This document shows positions 21,544 to 29,359 of a DNA stretch of 37,889 nt, one piece after another. The DNA is taken from NCBI GenBank assembly GCA_041745765.1, contig JBGTIH010000165.1, positions 1-37,889 of the forward strand, in the 5' to 3' direction. Under the pieces are notes generated by a model. That model was not told the DNA's origin. It did not search any database and saw nothing but the letters and a program-made list of their open reading frames with translations. Position 1 is the stretch's first letter. The number at the start of each line of letters is the position of its first letter. The position numbers and the translations under genes were made by a program. The DNA is from JAHCHG01 sp041745765 (GTDB lineage Bacteria; Acidobacteriota; Blastocatellia; Pyrinomonadales; Pyrinomonadaceae).

Positions 21544-22782
21544 TTATCTAAATTTTTCCCGAAAATTTTCAAACCATTCCGCAACTTTGCGTGTCGGCGA
21601 CTTTCCGCCGTAATTTTGCTCCCGAATTTGAGAGCGCATTGAAGACAACGCCAACCCGCTAGCTACCGCCCAATCCGGCGTTTGAATTTCTTCCGCCAAC
21701 CCGCCGAAATACTCCCTGTCCAAAAAACCGAGCCGCGTCGGTGCATCAAAAACCTGCTCGGCAATCTCCGTCATTCCGCGAATCATTGATCCGCCGCCCG
21801 TCAAAACCACTCCGCTCGGAATTTGTCCGCCTGAATTTACTGCTTCGACCGCGATCAGATGAAGCAATTCAATCGCCCTCGGTTGAACGATGTCGCACAA
21901 AATTTCTTTAGACAACTGGCGCGTTTCGTTTCTGCCGACGGGTTTTATTTCGATAATTTCCTGCTTTTCGTCTTCATCCATCAAAAATCCCGCGACACAT
22001 CCGTAAAAATGCTTAATCTTTTCCGCTTCGGGAATTGAGACACGCAGACCGACGGCGATGTCTTTAGTAAAGTGCATTCCGCCGAACGGGAAAACCGCCG
22101 TATGCTGAACCGCGCCACGTCCGAAAATCATCAAACTCGTTACTTCCGCGCCGATATTAACGAGCGCAGAACCGTATTCTTTATCATTGTCCGTCAAAGT
22201 CGAAGTTGCCGCCGCAAGTGCTTCGAGCATCATATTTTCGATTTCAAGCCCTGCGCGATGAATGGCTTTAATCATATTTTGTCCGCCCGCACTCGGACTC
22301 GTAACGACGTGAATCCGGCTTTCAAGCCGCGCTCCGTGCATTCCGATCGGTTCGATTATCCCGTCTTGCCCGTCAATAATAAATTCCTGCGGCAGACGAT
22401 CAACGATTTTCCAACCGGCGGGAAGTTGAACGGCACACGCCGATTCGATTGCCCGGTCAACATCTTCCCTCGTAATTTCACGCCCCGCGCCGGCAACAGC
22501 GACCACGCCGCTTTTATTTTCGCCTTGCAGATGTTCGCCCGAAATATTTACCGTTACGACCTGAACTTCCAAACCGCTCATTCTTTCGGCTTCTTCAACG
22601 GCTTTTTTGATGGATTCGGCGACCGATTCGCTCGTCGTCACGATTCCGTGGCGAAGCCCGCGCGATTCCGCCTGCCCGATTCCGACGACATCCATCACGC
22701 CATTTTCCGTAGATTCACCGATCACGCAGCGAACTCTGCTTGTCCCGATATCTAACCCGACTGATTGTATTGAACGCCCCAT
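21544..22782 (-). CDS. ftsA: Cell division protein FtsA
   Basis: Actin-like membrane tether for FtsZ. 412 residues, normal for the family. The N-terminus S-V-G-L-D-I-G-T-S-R-V-R is the phosphate-1 loop. H-G-I-V-T-T begins the 1C-domain region, A-L-V-N-I-G-A-E-V-T is phosphate-2 and L-T-G-G-G-S-M-I-R-G the adenosine motif. The last residues (K-V-A-E-W-F-E-N-F-R-E-K-F-R) form the amphipathic membrane-targeting helix. It follows ftsQ by 111 bp, which hold a short AAAAATC heptamer array. Confidence 0.97.
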   Translation of the reverse strand: MGRSIQSVGLDIGTSRVRCVIGESTENGVMDVVGIGQAESRGLRHGIVTTSESVAESIKKAVEEAERMSGLEVQVVTVNISGEHLQGENKSGVVAVAGAGREITREDVDRAIESACAVQLPAGWKIVDRLPQEFIIDGQDGIIEPIGMHGARLESRIHVVTSPSAGGQNMIKAIHRAGLEIENMMLEALAAATSTLTDNDKEYGSALVNIGAEVTSLMIFGRGAVQHTAVFPFGGMHFTKDIAVGLRVSIPEAEKIKHFYGCVAGFLMDEDEKQEIIEIKPVGRNETRQLSKEILCDIVQPRAIELLHLIAVEAVNSGGQIPSGVVLTGGGSMIRGMTEIAEQVFDAPTRLGFLDREYFGGLAEEIQTPDWAVASGLALSSMRSQIREQNYGGKSPTRKVAEWFENFREKFR

Positions 22783-22862
22783 CTTTTTTTGCCAAGTTTC
22801 AAATTTAGTAAAAGTATTTGATTTTGACCTTTGAATCTAAAGCCAAAGACATCAGACCAATC

Positions 22863-22890
22863 GTAAATCTAAAATCAAAAATCGAAAATA
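22863..22890. repeat. Short heptamer array between ftsA and ftsQ
   Basis: Four 7-bp units lie here: GTAAATC, TAAAATC, AAAAATC, GAAAATA. The array ends three bases before the ftsQ stop at 22894. Confidence 0.65.
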
Positions 22891-22893
22891 TCT

Positions 22894-23718
22894 CTAGCTT
22901 CCACGCGGCTGCGCCACCGAATTTTGCACATCGAACGATTTAATTTCTTTGCCTTTATTGGCAATTGCTTTCAAACCATCGCGCAACCGCTTGCCGAAAT
23001 CATCGTTTCCGAGCGTGATTTTAACTTTTTCGCCCGAATCTTGAACAAAGGCTTGCGTTTCCTGCAAATCTTTCAAATTAACTTCGCTGACTCTTTTGGC
23101 AAGCTCGAAATCCTGCCATTCTTCGAGCATTTTCAAATAAACCTTGACACGCTCTTTGTTTTCGTCAAACGCTTTCAAAGATTTCGATTCATCCCAACCT
23201 TTGAGAACAAACGGCGGACGCTCATCTTTCTCATCAACTTTGGCGAGCAAAACGCCTTCTTCATCCGCCCAAAATTCACCCGATTCCAGACTAACTACGG
23301 CACGCGGCTGGCGTTCCGTCAGATTCACGCGCACACCGTCCGGCAAAATACGCGAAACCGCCGCGCTTTTGACAAAATTCAGTCTTTCAACATCGCGTTT
23401 TATCTCGGCAAGATCGGCATTCCAAACGCCGGTTTTAGCCGCCTGACGGCTGACGATGTTTTCAATTTCCGTTTTTGAAGCGCGGTTTAATCCGCGAGTT
23501 TCAACATTTTTAACATCAAAAAAAGCCGATGCCGTCGCAGTTCTGTAACCCATAAAAAGAAGAAATCCGAGGCAAAATAGAATCCCGGCAATAAAAACAA
23601 GCGGAACCAGAAATCCTAAGAATTTTCCCGCATCTTTGTTCTTATTCGCCGAAGTTCTGCGACTTCGTGCCGTCGGTGCCGTTTTGCGTTTCGTCGTTGT
23701 TCTTTTTCTCATTGCCAT
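22894..23718 (-). CDS. ftsQ: Cell division protein FtsQ
   Basis: Bitopic divisome protein linking cytoplasmic and periplasmic components. 274 residues: a basic cytoplasmic N-terminus (about 1-30, Arg/Lys/Thr-rich), one transmembrane helix (about 32-56), then the periplasmic POTRA domain. POTRA features are F-F-D-V-K-N-V-E-T-R-G, I-V-S-R-Q and L-P-D-G-V-R-V-N-L-T-E-R-Q-P. A beta domain follows (E-F-W-A-D-E-E-G-V-L). Between its start and the murC stop is a 64-bp GC-rich hairpin region in the place where many genomes have murB and/or ddl. Confidence 0.92.
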   Translation of the reverse strand: MAMRKRTTTKRKTAPTARSRRTSANKNKDAGKFLGFLVPLVFIAGILFCLGFLLFMGYRTATASAFFDVKNVETRGLNRASKTEIENIVSRQAAKTGVWNADLAEIKRDVERLNFVKSAAVSRILPDGVRVNLTERQPRAVVSLESGEFWADEEGVLLAKVDEKDERPPFVLKGWDESKSLKAFDENKERVKVYLKMLEEWQDFELAKRVSEVNLKDLQETQAFVQDSGEKVKITLGNDDFGKRLRDGLKAIANKGKEIKSFDVQNSVAQPRGS

Positions 23719-23730
23719 AATTTTCTTTCT

Positions 23731-23775
23731 GTACCGCCGTCCGTCCCGGCGGCTGTCTTGGTGGCATCTTGCCGG
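23731..23775. repeat. GC-rich hairpin between murC and ftsQ
   Basis: A CCGCC (23734-23738) pairs with GGCGG (23748-23752), extended by partial matches. It is followed by GGTGGCATCTTGCCGGCG, which holds a second stem (GGC-ATCTT-GCC). The base composition is far more GC-rich than the surrounding AT-rich junctions. Similar CCGGCAAGATGCCGG palindromes occur as intergenic repeats elsewhere (recollection). Confidence 0.55.
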
Positions 23776-23782
23776 CGTTACC

Positions 23783-25159
23783 TTATTTCAAATTCTCCAA
23801 AATTTCATCGGAAAGTCCCGTAATACTTCCCGCGCCGAGTGTAATTACTAAATCGCCTTCTTTTAATTCACAGACCACTTTTTCGGCGGCGTTTTTTATG
23901 TCGCCGATGTACTGCACGTTTTTATGTCCGAATTCATTGATCTTTTCCGTCAGAATTTCTGCCGAAACTCCTTCAATGGGTTGCTCGCTCGCCGCGTAAA
24001 TGTCGAGAATATAAAGTGCGTCGGCATTATTAAAACACCTTGCGAAATCCTCCATCAATTCACTTGTGCGGGAATAACGATGTGGCTGAAAAACAACGAC
24101 TGTGCGCCGCCCGCCCGAACCGTTTTTCGCCGCCGAAAGCGTCGCCGAAATCTCCGTCGGATGATGCCCGTAATCGTCAACAACCGTGATGCCTTCCGCC
24201 TCGCCTTTGAATTCAAAACGGCGATTCGCATTTTTGAAATGCAAAAATGATTCGGAAATTTTCTCAAACGGAATTTCCAGTTCAAGAGCAACCGCTGTTG
24301 CCGCTAAAGCATTATAAACATTATGTTTTCCCGGAACAGGCAGGTTTATTTCACCCAAAAGTTCTTTGCCTTTCAAAACCTCGAAATGCGAACCGAAGGT
24401 TTCGTTATACGAGATATTCCGCGCCGAAACGTCCGCCTGCGCCGTAAAACCGTAAGTTACGCGTCGCCGCTTGATTGCGGGAATAATTGACTGCACATTC
24501 GGATCATCAAGACACAAGATACACGCGCCGTAAAACGGAACTTTGTTGGAAAAATCCGTAAAACACTGCATCACGTCATCCATTCCTTTGTAAGATTCCA
24601 TATGTTCGCGGTCAATGTTCGTAATTACTGAAATAGTTGGGTTTAACATCAAAAACGAACGGTCGCTCTCGTCGGCTTCGATGACAAACCAATCGCTCGT
24701 GCCGAGTTTTGCATTCGATCCCAAAGTGTCAACCACACCGCCGACAATCGTCGTCGGTTCGACTCCGGCATGTCCTAAAACAGTTGCGACCATCGAAGTC
24801 GTCGAAGTTTTCCCGTGCGAACCCGCCACGCCGACCGAATACGGTTTCAGAGTCATCAATTCCGCCAGCATCTCCGCTCTTGGAATCACCGGAATTTTCT
24901 TTTCCCGTGCAATCATAATTTCCGCGTTATCAAACTTAACCGCCGATGAATAAACAACTACCTGCGCGTCGCCGACGTTTTCCGCCGCGTGTCCTTCAAA
25001 AATTCTCGCACCCAATTTTTCGAGGCGATCAGTATTTTTCGATTTCTTCAAATCGGAACCTGAAACCGTGAAATCGAGATTGCACAAAACTTCGGCAATG
25101 CCGCTCATTCCGATTCCGCCGATGCCGATGAAATGTATATTTTTAACGTGTCTAAACAT
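23783..25159 (-). CDS. murC: UDP-N-acetylmuramate--L-alanine ligase
   Basis: ATP-dependent ligase adding the first amino acid of the peptidoglycan stem, in the cytoplasm. 458 residues, normal length. The N-terminal Rossmann domain has H-F-I-G-I-G-G-I-G-M-S-G. The ATP P-loop is G-V-A-G-S-H-G-K-T-S-T-T. The central part has N-I-D-R-E-H-M-E. The C-terminal domain has V-V-D-D-Y-G-H-H-P-T-E and V-V-F-Q-P-H-R-Y-S-R. It lies 54 bp after murG, separated by an inverted pair of GTCAGTG heptamer arrays. Confidence 0.97.
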   Translation of the reverse strand: MFRHVKNIHFIGIGGIGMSGIAEVLCNLDFTVSGSDLKKSKNTDRLEKLGARIFEGHAAENVGDAQVVVYSSAVKFDNAEIMIAREKKIPVIPRAEMLAELMTLKPYSVGVAGSHGKTSTTSMVATVLGHAGVEPTTIVGGVVDTLGSNAKLGTSDWFVIEADESDRSFLMLNPTISVITNIDREHMESYKGMDDVMQCFTDFSNKVPFYGACILCLDDPNVQSIIPAIKRRRVTYGFTAQADVSARNISYNETFGSHFEVLKGKELLGEINLPVPGKHNVYNALAATAVALELEIPFEKISESFLHFKNANRRFEFKGEAEGITVVDDYGHHPTEISATLSAAKNGSGGRRTVVVFQPHRYSRTSELMEDFARCFNNADALYILDIYAASEQPIEGVSAEILTEKINEFGHKNVQYIGDIKNAAEKVVCELKEGDLVITLGAGSITGLSDEILENLK

Positions 25160-25162
25160 TTT

Positions 25163-25232
25163 GTCAGTGGTCAGTGGTCAGTGGTCAGTGGTCAGTTTCT
25201 CTTCAACTGACAACTAACGACGAACAACCGAC
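25163..25232. repeat. Inverted pair of GTCAGTG heptamer arrays between murG and murC
   Basis: Units GTCAGTG x4 and GTCAGTT (25163-25197) face four units on the opposite strand (25205-25232: AACTGAC, AACTAAC, GACGAAC, AACCGAC; in reverse GTCGGTT, GTTCGTC, GTTAGTT, GTCAGTT). A 7-bp loop separates them. The second array runs into the murG gene and encodes its last residues, S-V-V-R-R, and the TAG stop. Confidence 0.85.
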
Positions 25233-26293
25233 ATTTCTTCTATCAAATCTACCGTAACTTCTGCCGCATCCGGCTTTGCCAGACTTTTTGCAGCGTTTTC
25301 CATCTCTGTAATTTTTTCCGGAGCGTTTATTAAATTTGTAATTTCCTTTGCCAAACTTTCTTTGCTCAAATCGCTCTGCAAGATCATTTTTGCCGCGCCT
25401 GCCGCCTTCAAAGCTTCGGCGTTTTTGCGCTGATGATCGTCGGCGGCGGTCGGAAGCGGAATCATAATCGAGGCTTTTCCCGCCGCCGATAATTCCGCGC
25501 AAGTCGTTGCGCCGGCACGACATATCACCAAATCCGCTTTTTCAAATTCCGCAACCATATCGGAAATATATGGGCGAACGTCCGCTTCGTTCCAATCTTC
25601 GCGTTTGTAAATTTCCGCTATTTTTTCAAAATCAAACTCGCCCGTCTGATGCGTGATATTTAATTTCGCTTTGACCGAATTTAGTAACGGCAACGCTTCG
25701 GTCATCGTATTATTTATCGCGCGTGCGCCTTGCGAACCGCCGAAGATCAGCAAGTTTATTTTTTCGCCGCGCGCTTTCGCTTGAATTTCAAAAAACTCTT
25801 TTCTCACAGGGTTTCCAGTAACAATTCCCTTTTTCCCAAAATACGGCAACGCTTCTTCAAATGTCAGTGCCGCTTTCGTAACGAACGGCGCAAGCCGACG
25901 ATTCGTAAATCCCGGAAGCGCATTTGAATCCATCACGAGTGTCGGAATTCGCATCAGACTTGCCATTAAAAGAACCGAACCCGTAACATAACCGCCCGCG
26001 CCGACAACCACATCGGGCTGAAAATCTTTTATGATTTTCCGCGCTTCGAGAAAACTTTTCGGCAAGATCAACAAACCTTTCAGTTGCCCGATGATTCCGA
26101 CGTTTTTAAGTCCCGCGCTGTTTATCAAAGAAAGTTCGAAACCGTTTGCCGGAACGATCTTCGTTTCAAGTCCGCGAGCCGTTCCGACAAATAAAACTTT
26201 CGACTCTGCATCACGCCGCAAAATTTCCTTCGCAACCGCAATTCCCGGATAAATATGTCCGCCCGTTCCTCCGGCGGCGATCAAAACTCTCAT
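25214..26293 (-). CDS. murG: Undecaprenyldiphospho-muramoylpentapeptide beta-N-acetylglucosaminyltransferase
   Basis: GT28 enzyme that converts lipid I to lipid II on the inner face of the inner membrane. 359 residues. The N-terminal G-loop is A-A-G-G-T-G-G-H-I-Y-P-G-I-A-V-A; the second is F-G-G-S-Q-G-A-R-A-I-N. The UDP-GlcNAc site is C-R-A-G-A-T-T-C-A-E-L and I-P-L-P-T-A-A-D-D-H-Q. The final residues come from the heptamer array described separately, so the native C-terminus may have been altered. It lies 14 bp after a small unknown gene. Confidence 0.97.
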   Translation of the reverse strand: MRVLIAAGGTGGHIYPGIAVAKEILRRDAESKVLFVGTARGLETKIVPANGFELSLINSAGLKNVGIIGQLKGLLILPKSFLEARKIIKDFQPDVVVGAGGYVTGSVLLMASLMRIPTLVMDSNALPGFTNRRLAPFVTKAALTFEEALPYFGKKGIVTGNPVRKEFFEIQAKARGEKINLLIFGGSQGARAINNTMTEALPLLNSVKAKLNITHQTGEFDFEKIAEIYKREDWNEADVRPYISDMVAEFEKADLVICRAGATTCAELSAAGKASIMIPLPTAADDHQRKNAEALKAAGAAKMILQSDLSKESLAKEITNLINAPEKITEMENAAKSLAKPDAAEVTVDLIEEMSVVRR

Positions 26294-26307
26294 TAAACTT
26301 AAAATCT

Positions 26308-26661
26308 TTATTCGTTACTTATTTTTATATCTTCAAAAATCACGTCTAAAATTCCGTAAGCATTAAAACAAAACTTATAGTGTTTGTGTTTTTCAACAGG
26401 TTCACCGATTTCTTTATACTTTTTTATCCAATCAGAATTTTCCACTTCGCAAACATAATCTTCGTGTATTTCTCTATAAAATAATTCATCTAAATTCCAA
26501 CTGAAAGCTATTACTTCTGTAAATTCAATCCGCCAGATTTGTTCCGACCAATCACAAAATATAAGTAAAAGGCTTGAACCTTTGCCTTTGAAAATACATT
26601 CCACATTTTCTGCGTCGGCAATTGAGAAAACAAAGTCTTTATTAACTAATTTCTCTGACAT
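26308..26661 (-). CDS. Small protein of unknown function inserted between ftsW and murG
   Basis: A 117-residue acidic, aromatic-rich soluble protein, Trp- and Tyr-rich (D-W-S-E-Q-I-W-R-I-E-F, A-F-S-W-N-L-D-E-L-F-Y, H-Y-K-F-C-F-N-A-Y-G-I). No signal peptide, no transmembrane segment. Spacing of 14 bp on each side shows it is part of the ftsW-murG transcript. Its base composition is clearly more AT-rich than the flanking cell-wall genes, which suggests recent arrival. Size and composition resemble polymorphic-toxin immunity proteins and uncharacterised single-domain families, but I do not recognise the family and no toxin is nearby. Confidence 0.75.
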   Translation of the reverse strand: MSEKLVNKDFVFSIADAENVECIFKGKGSSLLLIFCDWSEQIWRIEFTEVIAFSWNLDELFYREIHEDYVCEVENSDWIKKYKEIGEPVEKHKHYKFCFNAYGILDVIFEDIKISNE

Positions 26662-26675
26662 AAATTTTCAAAAAT

Positions 26676-27860
26676 CTATTTCAAACCCGTTCGATTCCGC
26701 CGTTGTCGCGGTTTCGGTTTTTCGTATTTTCCGTTGTTGACGAAATCAACTTTTACATCAACGAATCCGGCGTATTGCGACAGATTCAGCAGAACTCCGA
26801 CGGCGCACAAGGTTACGATAACTGACGAACCGCCGTAGGAAATAAACGGCAGCGGAATTCCTTTTGCCGGAAGTATTGAAATCACGACCGAGATATTAAA
26901 AAGTGCTTGAACGATAATTCCCGTGATAATTCCGATGCCGAGCAATTTGCCGAATCTGTCCGGCGCGAGCAGAGCCGCACGCGAGCCGCGCCATAAAAGC
27001 ATTGTAAAAGCGAGAACAATCGCCAGAGTTCCGATCAAACCCAATTCTTCGCCGACGACCGCGAAAATAAAATCCGAATGCGGATACGGCAGATAGAAAA
27101 GTTTCTGCTGCCCTTTGGCAAAACCTTCGCCCAAAATCCCGCCCGAACCGATCGCGTAGAGCGATTGCACGACCTGATAACCGGCATCGTCAGCGTGTGC
27201 AAACGGATCGAGAAACGCCATCATCCGTTCGACGCGCCACGGCGCAAGAACCAGAGCCGCCGTTCCGACGATAAGCAATCCGAAAACAACCGCCGCAATA
27301 TGCAGAATCCGTGCACCTGCCGAAAAATAAACCGCCGTAAAGATCGCGCACAAAACAATCGTCGTGCCGAGATCGGGTTCTAAAATAACGAGTCCGCCCA
27401 AAATTGCCATGACAAACGCGCACGGCAAAACCGTTTCCTTTAATTCGCCGACCGTTTCTTCATTTTTCGTCAGAAAATACGCGAGAAAAAGCGGCAGAAC
27501 TATTTTTGCGATTTCCGAAGGCTGAATTGACATTCCACCGAATCTGAGCCAACGCTGTGCGCCGTTAATCGCCGGAAAACCGAAAACCGCCGCCAAAAGA
27601 ATAACCGTTACAACCAGCGCGCCGTAAACTATCGCCGGACTTTGATAGATTTTGTAATCAATGCGGCTAATCAGAAACATCGCCAGCAAACCGATTGCCG
27701 TAAATCCGAGTTGCTTGTAAAAATATGTGAATTGGGTCAATCCGTCGGTTTCGCGCAGGGCGATCATCGCCGACGCGCTGTACACCATAATCACGCCGAA
27801 CGTTGCCATCACCGCCGCAATCGCAAAGAGAAACCAATCCATTCTGAGTTTTTTAGCCAT
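26676..27860 (-). CDS. ftsW: SEDS-family peptidoglycan glycosyltransferase FtsW
   Basis: Septal lipid II polymerase working with FtsI. 394 residues with about ten transmembrane helices. Signatures are V-M-V-Y-S-A-S-A near the N-terminus, the R-W-L-R-F-G region after helix 3, P-S-E-I-A-K, L-E-P-D-L-G-T-T, and A-K-G-I-P-L-P-F-I-S-Y-G-G-S-S near the C-terminus. A Lys/Arg-rich cytoplasmic tail ends the protein. Placement between murD and murG supports FtsW over the paralogue RodA. Confidence 0.95.
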   Translation of the reverse strand: MAKKLRMDWFLFAIAAVMATFGVIMVYSASAMIALRETDGLTQFTYFYKQLGFTAIGLLAMFLISRIDYKIYQSPAIVYGALVVTVILLAAVFGFPAINGAQRWLRFGGMSIQPSEIAKIVLPLFLAYFLTKNEETVGELKETVLPCAFVMAILGGLVILEPDLGTTIVLCAIFTAVYFSAGARILHIAAVVFGLLIVGTAALVLAPWRVERMMAFLDPFAHADDAGYQVVQSLYAIGSGGILGEGFAKGQQKLFYLPYPHSDFIFAVVGEELGLIGTLAIVLAFTMLLWRGSRAALLAPDRFGKLLGIGIITGIIVQALFNISVVISILPAKGIPLPFISYGGSSVIVTLCAVGVLLNLSQYAGFVDVKVDFVNNGKYEKPKPRQRRNRTGLK

Positions 27861-27889
27861 TTTTAATTCACTAAAATATTTTTACTTTT

Positions 27890-29266
27890 TTAATTAGTCG
27901 CTGCCTTTTTCGTTAAATTCCTGACTTCCTCTTTAAAAATTCGCCCGCGTTCTTCAAAACTTTTGAACATATCGAAACTCGCGCACGCCGGAGCAAGCAG
28001 AACCGAATCGCCTTTTTGCGCCGCGCTTAAGGATTTTTCCGCCGCGTCCTTCATCGAATCGGCGCGAAGAATCTCGGCGAAATTTCCCAGTTGATTTTCA
28101 ATATTTTCCGCATCCGCGCCAATTGTAATTAATGTGCGAACATTTGATTTAATTAGTTCCGCAAGCGGCGCATACGGCGCGTTTTTGCCCAAACCGCCTA
28201 AAATTAAAACGATTTCGCCGTTTTCTTCGGCGAGAGCTTCGAGTGCTTTAAGAGTCGCGTCAACCGAAGTCGCTTTGGAATCGTTGTAAAACTTCACATT
28301 TTCAATTTCATCAACAAATTCAAGCCGGTGTTCGACCGCTTTAAATTCCCGAATCGTTTCGCGCATCGAATCCGGCGACGCGCCGCATGCAAGTCCGGCT
28401 GCCAGGCTCGCCAAAATATTCTGCACATTATGTATGCCGCGCAAGGTCATCTCATCGCGCGTTGTCAAAACTTTTTCTTTTCCATTGGCGCGGCAAACCA
28501 AATCGCGCCCGCGCAAAAATAAACCTTCTTCCAATTCCCCGGCGGTCGAAAAAAGCACGACATTCGCTTTCAAATTCTTTGCCCAGCTTGCCGTTATTTC
28601 ATCATCGGCGTTCAAAATTGCCGCGTCTTCCGCCGTTTGATTCATAAAAAGACGGTGTTTCGCCGCCGCGTAATCGGTGAAAAAATCGTACCGGTCGAGA
28701 TGATTCGGCGTTACGTTCAAAGCAATTCCGACATTCGGACGAAAATTTTTAATTGTTTCAAGCTGAAAACTCGAAAGTTCGCAAACCGTCCAACTGTTTT
28801 CTGTCGAAGATTCGGCTAAACCGATCAAAGCCGTTCCGATATTTCCGCCGACCTGCGTTTCGATTCCGGCGTTTTTCAAAACTTCACCGATCAGCGTGGT
28901 CGTCGTCGTTTTGCCGTTCGAACCCGTAATTCCGACGATTCGCCCTTTCATAAATCTGTAAGCCAATTCGACTTCACCGATCACTTCGCCGTCTTTGCGG
29001 GCAACGTATTTCGCCGGAATCGTGTTCGTCGGCACGCCCGGCGAAATCACGACCAGATCAATCTGATCTAACAGCCACGACGGAATTTGCCCGTCCATCA
29101 AACCGACTTTTTCATTTTTCAAAGAACGCGCTTCTTCCGACCATTCCGATTGCGGCTTCTTATCGTGAAGCGCAACGACCGCGCCGCGCCGCGCCAAGAA
29201 TCGTGCCGAAGCGATACCGCTTTTTCCCGCGCCTAAAACTAGAGTTTTTCTTCCTTCAAGTTCCAT
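27890..29266 (-). CDS. murD: UDP-N-acetylmuramoyl-L-alanine--D-glutamate ligase
   Basis: Adds D-Glu to UDP-MurNAc-L-Ala. About 458 residues. The N-terminus has K-T-L-V-L-G-A-G-K-S-G-I-A. The ATP loop is G-I-T-G-S-N-G-K-T-T-T-T. Later come L-N-V-T-P-N-H-L-D-R-Y, H-N-V-Q-N and Y-N-D-S-K-A-T. I start at the ATG at 29266; the open frame runs 12 codons further to a GTG, but those codons (S-W-R-L-C-D-F-A) are made by the 8-bp repeat array in the mraY-murD gap and are unlikely to be translated. MurD is followed by ftsW after 29 bp. Confidence 0.95.
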   Translation of the reverse strand: MELEGRKTLVLGAGKSGIASARFLARRGAVVALHDKKPQSEWSEEARSLKNEKVGLMDGQIPSWLLDQIDLVVISPGVPTNTIPAKYVARKDGEVIGEVELAYRFMKGRIVGITGSNGKTTTTTLIGEVLKNAGIETQVGGNIGTALIGLAESSTENSWTVCELSSFQLETIKNFRPNVGIALNVTPNHLDRYDFFTDYAAAKHRLFMNQTAEDAAILNADDEITASWAKNLKANVVLFSTAGELEEGLFLRGRDLVCRANGKEKVLTTRDEMTLRGIHNVQNILASLAAGLACGASPDSMRETIREFKAVEHRLEFVDEIENVKFYNDSKATSVDATLKALEALAEENGEIVLILGGLGKNAPYAPLAELIKSNVRTLITIGADAENIENQLGNFAEILRADSMKDAAEKSLSAAQKGDSVLLAPACASFDMFKSFEERGRIFKEEVRNLTKKAATN

Positions 29267-29272
29267 TTTTTC

Positions 29273-29357
29273 TAACGCAAAGTCGCAAAGTCGCCAAGAC
29301 ACGAAGAAAATTTTATTAAAAAACTTTGCGCCCTTGCGCCTTTGCGCCTTTGCGTTA
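29273..29357. repeat. Inverted pair of 8-bp unit arrays between mraY and murD
   Basis: The left arm (about 29273-29312) is made of degenerate octamers such as TAACGCAA, AGTCGCAA, AGTCGCCA, AGACACGA. The right arm (about 29323-29357) is its imperfect reverse complement made of TTGCGCCT-type units. The central loop is ATTTTATTAA-like. It is the same architecture as the heptamer pairs but with an 8-bp period. Similar CGCAAAG repeats are known between genes in other genomes. Confidence 0.85.
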
Positions 29358-29359
29358 AA

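Noticed and set aside
22072..22755. 227-codon plus-strand open frame opposite ftsA
   Set aside because: It lies wholly antisense to a conserved gene, with Arg/Phe/His-heavy composition typical of shadow frames and no ribosome-binding site.
25163..25197. GTCAGTG repeats considered as a CRISPR array
   Set aside because: Units are 7 bp and contiguous with no spacers and no cas genes.
29267..29302. N-terminal 12-codon extension of MurD from GTG
   Set aside because: It is encoded by the octamer repeat and MurD homology begins at the ATG at 29266.
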